A stretch of 19,791 bases of DNA. Origin: Pasteurellaceae bacterium (GTDB taxonomy: Bacteria > Pseudomonadota > Gammaproteobacteria > Enterobacterales > Pasteurellaceae). Shown here piece by piece: positions 8,793 to 14,943 of this stretch. A program made the translations under genes and the position numbers. Positions within the stretch are counted from its first letter, which is position 1; every line of letters starts with the position of its first letter. The notes below the pieces were generated by a model that ran no database searches, was not told where the DNA came from, and worked only from the letters and a program-made list of their open reading frames with translations. The stretch is taken from the NCBI GenBank assembly GCA_900756875.1, contig CAAELW010000121.1:1-19791 (forward strand), read 5' to 3'.

Positions 8793-9392
8793 TTATCTTG
8801 GGATAGCAGGCGAAGAAACCATTGCCATTTCACGTTTTCTTTCGTTAGCCTGTTTGATACTCTCATCACTAATAATAAATAACGTTTTGGTCGGACAGGT
8901 TTGTACACAAACCGGACCATCTTCACGGAAATAGCAAAGATCGCATTTCACCGCAATGGCTTTCACGCCTGGTTGCCATGCCAGCATATTGTGTAAATCC
9001 GTATTATCTGGTGCAGTACGAATATCTCGTTTTACCGCATCAGTGAAGGAAAATCCTTCATAATAGGTTGGTGCGTCAATCGGTGCTGAACCATGTTGGG
9101 TAATTGCACCGAATGGGCAAGCAATACCACAAAGTTTACAACCGATACAGAGACTTTCGTTAAGTTGAATGGTGTCATCAATATGTGTAATGGCGTGTAC
9201 AGGACACACGGTAGCACATGGTGAATCATCACAATGACGACAGAGAATTGGCACGGTTACATCGTCATTACGCATGACTTGTAAGCGTGGAAAAGATTGT
9301 AATCCGAAAGCTTTATGCACTTCGCTACAAGCGGCCATACAGGTGTTGCATCCAATGCAATCCTTCGGATCACCGATTACAAAACGATTCAT
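8793..9392 (-). CDS. hyfA: HyfA, hydrogenase-4 electron-transfer iron-sulfur protein
   Basis: First gene of the operon. It is a 199-residue protein with sixteen cysteines arranged for four [4Fe-4S] clusters: Cys12/15/18/22, Cys51/54/59/63, Cys82/85/88/92 and Cys150/153/162/166. This layout is that of HyfA, HycB and HydN, which pass electrons from a formate dehydrogenase to the hydrogenase core. No signal peptide is seen, consistent with a cytoplasmic position. The ATG has AAGGAGGGG upstream and lies at the edge of a 343-bp control region shared with hypC. The E. coli HyfA length (about 205) agrees. Which formate dehydrogenase it serves cannot be told, as none is in the window. Confidence 0.94.
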   Translation of the reverse strand: MNRFVIGDPKDCIGCNTCMAACSEVHKAFGLQSFPRLQVMRNDDVTVPILCRHCDDSPCATVCPVHAITHIDDTIQLNESLCIGCKLCGIACPFGAITQHGSAPIDAPTYYEGFSFTDAVKRDIRTAPDNTDLHNMLAWQPGVKAIAVKCDLCYFREDGPVCVQTCPTKTLFIISDESIKQANERKREMAMVSSPAIPR

Positions 9393-9494
9393 ACATTCCC
9401 CTCCTTGTATGTAAATAACGTTTCTACAATAACCACTCTAGAAGTAAGGATACTCCCGTCGAAAAGTAAAGCTCAAGAAGTAATTCAAAAATTT

Positions 9495-9508
9495 GTGATT
9501 AAGATCAA
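9495..9508 (-). promoter_or_regulatory. FNR-type box (also a CRP-like site) upstream of hyfA
   Basis: Read towards hyfA, the site is TTGAT-CTTA-ATCAC, nine of ten matches to the FNR consensus TTGAT-N4-ATCAA. The overlapping TGTGA-N6-TCAAA (9494-9509) also resembles a CRP site. Its centre is about 110 bp from the hyfA ATG. A -10-like TTTACT (complement of 9465-9470) lies about where a class II FNR promoter would put it, so anaerobic activation of hyf by FNR is the likely reading. On the other strand TATTAC (9528-9533) is similarly placed for a weaker rightward promoter. Neither start site is proven. Confidence 0.65.
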
Positions 9509-9543
9509 AAGATTTCCATTGTTTTTCTATTACTGAGATGCCC

Positions 9544-9557
9544 CTGTTAAATAACAG
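9544..9557. repeat. Inverted repeat, 6-bp arms
   Basis: CTGTTA and TAACAG are separated by AA. This is a compact dyad in the middle of the hyf-hyp control region and may be a protein binding site. It matches no regulator I can name. Confidence 0.5.
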
Positions 9558-9560
9558 TGA

Positions 9561-9579
9561 AACATAATAATTTTATGTT
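9561..9579. repeat. Inverted repeat, 7-bp AT-rich arms
   Basis: AACATAA and TTATGTT are separated by 5 bp (TAATT). It lies 3 bp from the preceding dyad, so the two may form one composite operator. Chance is possible because the region is very AT-rich. Confidence 0.45.
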
Positions 9580-9600
9580 AAAAATGTGAACGGATTTTCA

Positions 9601-9614
9601 ACAATAGACATTGT
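9601..9614. repeat. Inverted repeat ACAAT-N4-ATTGT
   Basis: Five-base arms with a 4-bp centre (AGAC), immediately before the -10-like TATACA of a possible hypC promoter. The short arms make this the weakest of the four dyads. Confidence 0.35.
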
Positions 9615-9677
9615 CCTATTTGAAATATCGCTATACAAATTTAAATGCTTACGTGATAAAATTCCCTTTTCGCAATA

Positions 9678-9700
9678 TGTTTATTGCCTCACAATAAACA
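9678..9700. repeat. Strong inverted repeat just upstream of hypC
   Basis: TGTTTATTG and CAATAAACA are perfect 9-bp arms around CCTCA. It ends 35 bp before the hypC ATG. It could be an operator or, if transcribed, a hairpin in the hypC leader. No run of T follows it, so it is not an ordinary terminator. Confidence 0.6.
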
Positions 9701-9735
9701 ATTCATCTCATAAACATTCTAACTAAGGACAGATT

Positions 9736-10011
9736 ATGTGTTTAGGTATTCCGGGACAGATCATTCAAGTAGCTGACAGCGCATTACAGCTTGCTGTAGT
9801 CGATGTGTGCGGAGTTAAAAGAGAGGTTAATATTTCATTAATTTGTCAGGATGACCCAAAACCTCTCGTCGGTAAATGGGTACTCGTGCATGTGGGTTTT
9901 GCCATGACGATTATCGATGAAGAAGAAGCAAAACAGACGCAAGAAGCCTTAATTGCGATGAGCCAGCTAGAACACGAAGTCGGCGATTTTCTTGGCCTCA
10001 ATCAAAAATAA
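9736..10011 (+). CDS. hypC: HypC, hydrogenase maturation chaperone
   Basis: A 91-residue protein of the HypC/HybG/HupF family. It begins MCLGIPGQI, and the invariant Cys2, exposed after removal of Met1, holds the iron being built into the Fe(CN)2CO group together with HypD. It then docks on the large-subunit precursor, here presumably HyfG. The ATG has AAGGAC upstream. hypF follows after 13 bp, which suggests one transcript. The gene points away from hyfA, so the two units share the 343-bp control region. The rest of the hyp set (A, B, D, E) is not in this window. Confidence 0.95.
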   Translation: MCLGIPGQIIQVADSALQLAVVDVCGVKREVNISLICQDDPKPLVGKWVLVHVGFAMTIIDEEEAKQTQEALIAMSQLEHEVGDFLGLNQK

Positions 10012-10024
10012 ACAGGATTGCGTC

Positions 10025-12304
10025 ATGCAAGGGATCGAATTACGCATAAAAGGAAAAGTTCAGGGCGTGGGATTTCGCCCTTTTGTTTGGCTTCTGGCAA
10101 ATCAATATGGATTAAATGGCGATGTCAATAATGATGGACAAGGCGTATTAATTCGTTTTGCTTCTCCACCAGCAGATACACTCGAGCAATTTTTATCCGA
10201 CTTACAAAATAAACTCCCACCGCTAGCGCAAATTACTGATATTACTCAGCGTGCCATTGATTGGCCAGAAGCAACTGCAATAACAGGCTTTACTATCCGA
10301 GAAAGCGAAAACAATCAAATGGACACGCAAATTATTCCCGATGCAGCGACCTGTCCACATTGTTTAGCCGACTTATTCGATCCCAACAATCGACGTTATC
10401 ACTACCCCTTTACCAATTGTACCCATTGTGGCCCGCGTTTCACCATCATTAAGGCAATTCCTTACGACCGAAAAAACACAGCGATGTCAGTTTTTCCGCT
10501 TTGTCCACAATGTGAAAAAGAATATAAAGATCCCGCTGATCGTCGTTTTCATGCTCAACCTAACGCTTGTTCGGTCTGTGGTCCCCATATCTGGTTGCAA
10601 AATAGAGAACAAACACTCGCCACTCATGAAATGGCACTAAAACAGACCGCACTTTTATTGCAACAAGGTCATATCATTGCAGTTAAAGGCTTAGGTGGTT
10701 TTCATCTAGCCTGTGATGCGAATAACCAAAAAACTGTTGATTTATTACGTCAACGGAAACATCGTCCAACAAAACCATTAGCCATCATGGTGCCTGACTT
10801 GCAGTTTTTACAGGATTTAGCGCCTCAAGAAACAGAATTGCTGACAAGCAGTGCTGCACCGATTGTACTACTAGCAAAACATAAAGTACCCAATATTGCT
10901 GATAACATCGCACCTCACTTGCAAGAAATCGGCGTCATGCTTCCAAGTAACCCACTGCAGCATTTGTTGTTACGCACAGTTAATCGTCCGCTAGTCATGA
11001 CCTCTGCTAACGCAAGCGGGCAACCTCCCGTACTGAAAAATGAACATGCTGTAGAACAATTAGCTGACTTAGCTGATGTTTATCTTTGTCACAATCGCGA
11101 TATTTTACAACGTGCCGATGATAGCCTTGTTCGTGTTGCCTTTGATGGATTAGAAACGCTACGTCGTGCTCGTGGCTACGTGCCCGATGAAATACCACTT
11201 GAAACACAAAGCACAAAAAATGTGTTGGCGTTAGGTTCTGATCTGAAAAATACATTCTGCTTACTACGTCACAATAAAGCCGTACTAAGCCAACATATTG
11301 GCGATACAGCAAATGAGCAAGTGCGGTCACAATTAAGTGAAAATCTTGAATTATTTCAAAATATTTATCAATTTAAACCAGACATTATCGCTGTCGATGC
11401 TCACCCTGGCTATTTTTCATCTTCGATTGGTAAAAAACTTGCTGAACAGCAACAAATCACACTAATAGAAGTATTGCATCATCATGCTCATATTGTCAGC
11501 GTAATGGCTGAACAGAATTGTAATGAACCTGTAATTGGTCTTGCTCTAGACGGTATCGGCATGGGCGAAAATGGACAACTTTGGGGGGGCGAATGCCTAC
11601 TCGTTGATTATCAGCATAGTCAATATTTAGGTGGTCTGCCTGCTGTTGCTCTACCAGGCGGCGATCTTGCTGCCAAACAACCTTGGCGCAACTGGCTGGC
11701 TCACCTGCATCAATTTGTGCCACAATGGCAAGAAATTCTCACAAAAACTTGCACTGAACCGAATTGGCAAATATTAGTCAATGCCATTGAGCGCGGACTC
11801 AATTGTCCACCTATATCATCTGCGGGTCGTTTATTTGATGCCGTAGCTTATGATCTCGGTATTGCACCAACCATTGTTTCTTGGGAAGGTGAAGCTGCTT
11901 GCCATCTCGAAGCGCTAGCAAACACCTCATCTTTGGCTACCCAAGCACAAAGTGCGGCCAATATTCCAGTAAAAATGTCGCTTATCGGCAATAAACTGGA
12001 TTTGGCTTACTTTTGGCAAAGTTGGTTGAATTATCATGCTTCTGTTGAAGATAAAGCCTTTGCCTTTCATTATGCTCTTGCCCAAGGTTTTGCTGAACTT
12101 GCTGCAAACCAAGCACGCCAACACCAATGCCGTACTATCGTGTTATCTGGTGGTGTGATGCATAACCAACTGCTACGTCGCTTATTAAAAGAAAATTTGA
12201 GCGAATTCCATGTACTAAGTGCGCATAAACTACCGATGGGTGATGGAGGTCTCAGTTTAGGTCAGGCGGTTATTGCCATGCATAGACAAGCTGATAATCC
12301 TTAA
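10025..12304 (+). CDS. hypF: HypF, carbamoyltransferase for hydrogenase cyanide ligand synthesis
   Basis: A 759-residue cytoplasmic maturation enzyme that turns carbamoyl phosphate and ATP into a carbamoyl group on HypE, the source of the CN ligands. Domains in order: acylphosphatase-like (residues 1-90, with the VQGVGFR loop and Arg18); two zinc fingers (Cys110/113/132/135 and Cys160/163/182/185, both CX2CX18CX2C); a YrdC-like domain (about 200-380); and a Kae1-like domain with the metal motif HHHAH at 485-489 and VLSGGVMHN near the end. The ATG at 10025 has AGGA upstream and gives the normal family length. An in-frame TTG at 9992 would overlap hypC. A run of seven G at 11583-11589 codes for the conserved WGG stretch. 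Two exact uptake signals lie inside the gene. Confidence 0.95.
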   Translation: MQGIELRIKGKVQGVGFRPFVWLLANQYGLNGDVNNDGQGVLIRFASPPADTLEQFLSDLQNKLPPLAQITDITQRAIDWPEATAITGFTIRESENNQMDTQIIPDAATCPHCLADLFDPNNRRYHYPFTNCTHCGPRFTIIKAIPYDRKNTAMSVFPLCPQCEKEYKDPADRRFHAQPNACSVCGPHIWLQNREQTLATHEMALKQTALLLQQGHIIAVKGLGGFHLACDANNQKTVDLLRQRKHRPTKPLAIMVPDLQFLQDLAPQETELLTSSAAPIVLLAKHKVPNIADNIAPHLQEIGVMLPSNPLQHLLLRTVNRPLVMTSANASGQPPVLKNEHAVEQLADLADVYLCHNRDILQRADDSLVRVAFDGLETLRRARGYVPDEIPLETQSTKNVLALGSDLKNTFCLLRHNKAVLSQHIGDTANEQVRSQLSENLELFQNIYQFKPDIIAVDAHPGYFSSSIGKKLAEQQQITLIEVLHHHAHIVSVMAEQNCNEPVIGLALDGIGMGENGQLWGGECLLVDYQHSQYLGGLPAVALPGGDLAAKQPWRNWLAHLHQFVPQWQEILTKTCTEPNWQILVNAIERGLNCPPISSAGRLFDAVAYDLGIAPTIVSWEGEAACHLEALANTSSLATQAQSAANIPVKMSLIGNKLDLAYFWQSWLNYHASVEDKAFAFHYALAQGFAELAANQARQHQCRTIVLSGGVMHNQLLRRLLKENLSEFHVLSAHKLPMGDGGLSLGQAVIAMHRQADNP
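10646..10654 (-). repeat. DNA uptake signal sequence, in hypF
   Basis: Exact AAGTGCGGT on the minus strand, between the zinc-finger and YrdC-like parts of hypF. Confidence 0.9.
11319..11327 (+). repeat. DNA uptake signal sequence, in hypF
   Basis: Exact AAGTGCGGT on the plus strand. A one-base variant (AAGTGCGGC) lies further on at 11950-11958. Confidence 0.9.
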
Positions 12305-12343
12305 CATTAAAATATAAGAAATCGTATAGCGCGATTAGAATAA

Positions 12344-12379
12344 AAAAGAGTTAATCGAAAAATAACGATTAACTCTTTT
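12344..12379. terminator. Bidirectional intrinsic terminator between hypF and lysO
   Basis: A perfect 14-bp stem, AAAAGAGTTAATCG (12344-12357) with CGATTAACTCTTTT (12366-12379), and an 8-nt loop. It has T tracts on the 3' side in both directions, so it can end both converging transcripts. Confidence 0.88.
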
Positions 12380-12397
12380 GTTTTTGGTATTTCTTTT

Positions 12398-13318
12398 TTA
12401 TAGCGGAATACTGGAAAAGAAAACCAATAACAATGGTGGCAGAATATTCGTCACAAAACCGAATGAAATCGCAATTGGCGTGACTTCAATGCCTCCCGCT
12501 TTTTGGATAATTGGCAAAGTGCAATCTATTGCAGTAGCACCCGTAATCCCAATTGCAGTTGAACGAAAATGGCGCATAAATAATGGGATGACAAATAAAC
12601 TGACAATTTCTCGGGATAAATCATTAAAAAAGGCAATACTGCCCTGCACCGGTCCCCATGCATTGGTCAATACTACACTGGATAACGAATACCACCCCAT
12701 TCCAGAGGCAAACGCCAGTCCTTGCGTAATTGGCATAGCCAAAACAAAAGCAGCAATGATACCGCCTAGTAATGAAGTAAAAGTAAACACTATTCCCGTC
12801 TGGAAACCTCGTTTATTGAAAAGGGCTTCTTTCAAGGAAATGCCGTTATTTCTTAGCTGAATCCCTACAAAGAAAATCAGTACAATCAATACATACAGAT
12901 TAATACCTGTAGGTAACATGAGATAGGATTTGAATAAGAAACCACAAAGGGTGCCAATTACCACTGTGCCGGAAAGTTTGAGCGAGTCAATTAAGGAGTG
13001 CCAACGAGAATCAATTTTACCTTGTGATTTAAGTGGCTCAGCGGGATTAAAACGGTCATAAAGTATTAAACCAATCATATTGGATCCCAAAATGATCGCC
13101 GATAGCGTCACTGCAGTTGTGCCAATAATCGGCAGTTTATGCTCTAAATCATCTAACTGACCAAGTAAATAGCCCATTAAGAAAAGAATAATGTAAAGCA
13201 AAAACATCACGATATGATTTATTTTTTCAATATAGGATTTATTATTGACCTTTAATAAATAACCTAACACCATTGGTATTAAGACAATTAATAAGCCATT
13301 TATCATATCCTGCATCAT
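12398..13318 (-). CDS. lysO: LysO (YbjE-family) lysine exporter
   Basis: A 306-residue inner-membrane protein of the DUF340/LysO family, which in E. coli exports L-lysine and toxic lysine analogues. Family landmarks are VGIQLRNNG (141-149), GWYSLSS (188-194), FNDLSRE (211-217) and GATAIDCTLP (230-239). The acidic residues Glu217 and Asp235 correspond to conserved family positions. Several hydrophobic segments are spread along the length. The ATG at 13318 has AAAGGGG upstream; Met2 at 13315 is the alternative. It lies downstream of aroG in the same direction, but a terminator and a probable own promoter separate them. No lysine riboswitch fits in the 118-bp gap. Confidence 0.9.
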   Translation of the reverse strand: MMQDMINGLLIVLIPMVLGYLLKVNNKSYIEKINHIVMFLLYIILFLMGYLLGQLDDLEHKLPIIGTTAVTLSAIILGSNMIGLILYDRFNPAEPLKSQGKIDSRWHSLIDSLKLSGTVVIGTLCGFLFKSYLMLPTGINLYVLIVLIFFVGIQLRNNGISLKEALFNKRGFQTGIVFTFTSLLGGIIAAFVLAMPITQGLAFASGMGWYSLSSVVLTNAWGPVQGSIAFFNDLSREIVSLFVIPLFMRHFRSTAIGITGATAIDCTLPIIQKAGGIEVTPIAISFGFVTNILPPLLLVFFSSIPL

Positions 13319-13346
13319 ACTTCCCCTTTCTTATTCCATTGAAGCT

Positions 13347-13375
13347 AGCATACCCCTTTTCGTCCTCTTTTTCAA
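13347..13375 (-). promoter_or_regulatory. Probable sigma-70 promoter of lysO
   Basis: On the minus strand TTGAAA (-35, complement of 13370-13375) and TATGCT (-10, complement of 13347-13352) are 17 bp apart. Transcription would start near 13340, giving a leader of about 20 nt with the lysO ribosome binding site. It lies just after the aroG terminator. Confidence 0.55.
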
Positions 13376-13382
13376 AGCGCAT

Positions 13383-13409
13383 AAAAAAAATGCGGTCAAA
13401 TCAACCGCA
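13383..13409 (-). terminator. Intrinsic terminator of aroG, built from an uptake-signal pair
   Basis: The stem TGCGGT/ACCGCA (13391-13396 and 13404-13409) has a 7-nt loop and is followed in the minus direction by eight T (complement of 13383-13390). One arm belongs to an exact uptake signal and the other to a one-base variant in the opposite orientation. Such inverted uptake-signal terminators are well known in Pasteurellaceae. Confidence 0.8.
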
Positions 13410-13412
13410 CTT
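13404..13412 (-). repeat. DNA uptake signal sequence, in the aroG terminator
   Basis: Exact AAGTGCGGT on the minus strand. It forms one arm of the aroG terminator stem. Confidence 0.9.
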
Positions 13413-13436
13413 TTAATCATCTGAAAATTAAACTGA

Positions 13437-14528
13437 TTAGCCATTAACTTGGCGACGTGATAATACAGCATCGGATAACTGTTTTAATACGATTTCTGTA
13501 TCTTCCCAACCGATGCAAGCATCAGTGATACTTTGTCCGTAAGTCTGCGCTTTACCATCGACTAAGTCTTGACGACCTTCAACAATATGGCTTTCTACCA
13601 TAACACCGAAGATCTGTTTTGAACCGCCTGCAATTTGCTGACAAACATCTTCACAAACTTCCATTTGTTTTTTGAATTGTTTGCTACTATTTGCATGACT
13701 GAAATCAACCATGACATGTGGAATACGACCTGATTTTTCGATCTCTGCACAAACTTTTGCAACGTCTTCTGCTTTATAGTTAGGGCCTTTATCCCCACCA
13801 CGTAAAATGATGTGGCAGTCTTCATTTCCTTTTGTTGAAACAATAGCCGAATGACCAAATTTTGTCACAGATAAGAAGTAATGCGAAGCTTCTGCCGCCC
13901 CCATTGCATCTAAGGCTACTTTTACGCCACCGTTTGTGCCATTTTTAAAGCCTACCGCACAAGATAAGCCTGACGCTAATTCACGATGAACTTGAGATTC
14001 AGTTGTTCTCGCACCAATTGCGCCCCAGCTCATGAAATCAGCTACATATTGTGGTGTTATCATATCTAAGAACTCACCCGCTGATGGTACGCCTAAGTTG
14101 TTAATATCGGATAATAATTTACGTGCAATACGCAAACCATCATTTAAACGATATGTATCATTTAAATAAGGATCGTTAATTAAACCTTTCCAACCTACTG
14201 TTGTACGCGGTTTTTCAAAGTAAACGCGCATCACCACTTCAAGTGTATCTTTATACTTATCACGTAATACTTTTAAACGTTTTGCGTAATCTAATGCGGC
14301 TTTAGGATCATGAATAGAACAAGGACCAATTACTACAAGTAAACGGTCATCTTTTCCATGAATAATATTGTGTGCGTGCAAGCGGGTTTCATGAACTAAA
14401 TCAGCCGCTTCTTGACTTGCAGGAAATTTTTCTAATAAAGCAATGGGAGGCAATACCTGATCGACTTTTTCAATTCGGGTATCATCATTTGCAACTTTTA
14501 CTTCGATTTCTTCTTTCTTCGTCGCCAT
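13437..14528 (-). CDS. aroG: 3-deoxy-7-phosphoheptulonate (DAHP) synthase, AroG type
   Basis: First enzyme of the shikimate pathway. It joins phosphoenolpyruvate and erythrose 4-phosphate to feed Phe, Tyr, Trp, folate and quinone synthesis. The 363-residue protein aligns by eye with E. coli AroG (350) along its length. Motifs: GPCSIHDP with metal-binding Cys70, KPRTTVGWKGL, GARTTESQVHRELASGLSC, DFSHANSSKQFKKQ and SITDACIGWEDT. It has an N-terminal extension of about 9 residues that is rich in Lys and Glu. The ATG has GAGAG upstream. A TrpR operator lies about 70 bp upstream, which is unusual for a protein that reads as AroG rather than the Trp-regulated AroH. Its own feedback amino acid cannot be read from the sequence. 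Confidence 0.94.
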   Translation of the reverse strand: MATKKEEIEVKVANDDTRIEKVDQVLPPIALLEKFPASQEAADLVHETRLHAHNIIHGKDDRLLVVIGPCSIHDPKAALDYAKRLKVLRDKYKDTLEVVMRVYFEKPRTTVGWKGLINDPYLNDTYRLNDGLRIARKLLSDINNLGVPSAGEFLDMITPQYVADFMSWGAIGARTTESQVHRELASGLSCAVGFKNGTNGGVKVALDAMGAAEASHYFLSVTKFGHSAIVSTKGNEDCHIILRGGDKGPNYKAEDVAKVCAEIEKSGRIPHVMVDFSHANSSKQFKKQMEVCEDVCQQIAGGSKQIFGVMVESHIVEGRQDLVDGKAQTYGQSITDACIGWEDTEIVLKQLSDAVLSRRQVNG

Positions 14529-14593
14529 ATGTCACTCTCTAAATCTTAAATGTTGTGCTTAAATCTAATGGCGTTACTCTACACCTATTTTTT

Positions 14594-14611
14594 GTACTAG
14601 TAAACTAGTTC
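14594..14611 (-). promoter_or_regulatory. TrpR operator upstream of aroG
   Basis: GTACTAGTAAACTAGTTC contains ACTAGT-AA-ACTAGT, nearly identical to the E. coli trp operator core ACTAGT-TA-ACTAGT with the same 2-bp centre. Read towards aroG it is GAACTAGTTTACTAGTAC, and TTTACT inside it could serve as the -10 element, just as TTAACT does in the E. coli trp promoter. The only visible -35 (TTGTGT) is weak and widely spaced. Repression by TrpR with tryptophan is the likely function. Confidence 0.8.
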
Positions 14612-14830
14612 ATTTGAATTCTTACACAATTATTATGTGATTGCGTAAAATTTATACTACCTAGGCAGTAAAACAGGGCGTTATTAAACTATATTTCCGC
14701 CTTGGCTGGCAAGGTTTTTAACGTAAAAATAGGTTGTACCAGCCCTATTTAAACAGAATGATTCTTTTATCCTTCAAATTAACAAAGAGGTTTAGATAAA
14801 TGCGGACAAAAAAAAACAATTTCAATTTCA

Positions 14831-14839
14831 ACCGCACTT
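14831..14839 (-). repeat. DNA uptake signal sequence, intergenic
   Basis: Exact AAGTGCGGT on the minus strand, 35 bp before the sigma-E-type -35. A degenerate inverted partner (ATGCGGA) lies near 14801, but the loop would be too long for a terminator. Confidence 0.9.
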
Positions 14840-14873
14840 TTTAAAAATATTTTTCCAATGCCCTTGTTTTTAC

Positions 14874-14901
14874 TGAACCTCCCCCTCATTTTTTTGTCTG
14901 A
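14874..14901 (+). promoter_or_regulatory. Sigma-E (RpoE)-type promoter of the DegP/DegQ gene
   Basis: TGAACCT (14874-14880) and TCTGA (14897-14901) are separated by 16 bp. This matches the E. coli degP promoter layout (GAACTT-N16-TCTGA) with one change in the -35. Transcription would begin near 14907, about 37 nt before the ATG. It implies induction by envelope stress. Confidence 0.75.
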
Positions 14902-14943
14902 TTGAACACTTATTCAGTCATTTATTTTTACTTGGAGAACTCT

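Larger units (their letters stand above)
9393..9735. promoter_or_regulatory. Divergent control region between hyfA and hypC
   Basis: These 343 bp of AT-rich DNA separate the minus-strand hyf operon from the plus-strand hypCF pair. They hold an FNR-type box and four inverted repeats, listed separately. I looked on both strands for the sigma-54 pattern (GG and GC 10 bp apart in TGGCAC-N5-TTGC context) and found none. A plus-strand -10-like TATACA at 9632-9637 has only a poor -35 (TTGTCC, 15-bp spacing). No credible small ORF is seen. Confidence 0.75.
14529..14943. other. Intergenic region between aroG and the protease gene
   Basis: These 415 bp hold the aroG control region (TrpR operator), an uptake signal near its centre-right and the sigma-E-type promoter of the protease gene. 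Two small hairpins are also visible: CCTTG/CAAGG (14700-14714), followed by TTTTT, and AAATAGG/CCTATTT (14727-14750). No convincing small gene is seen. Confidence 0.7.

Noticed and set aside
9393..9735. Sigma-54 promoter for hyf or hypC
   Set aside because: No GG and GC pair at the required 10-bp spacing in a TGGCAC-TTGC context on either strand.
12378..12860. Plus-strand open frame of 160 codons opposite lysO
   Set aside because: It starts in the bidirectional terminator and runs antisense to the LysO landmarks.
13319..13436. Lysine riboswitch in front of lysO
   Set aside because: The 118-bp gap is taken up by the aroG terminator and a plain promoter, with about 20 nt of leader left.
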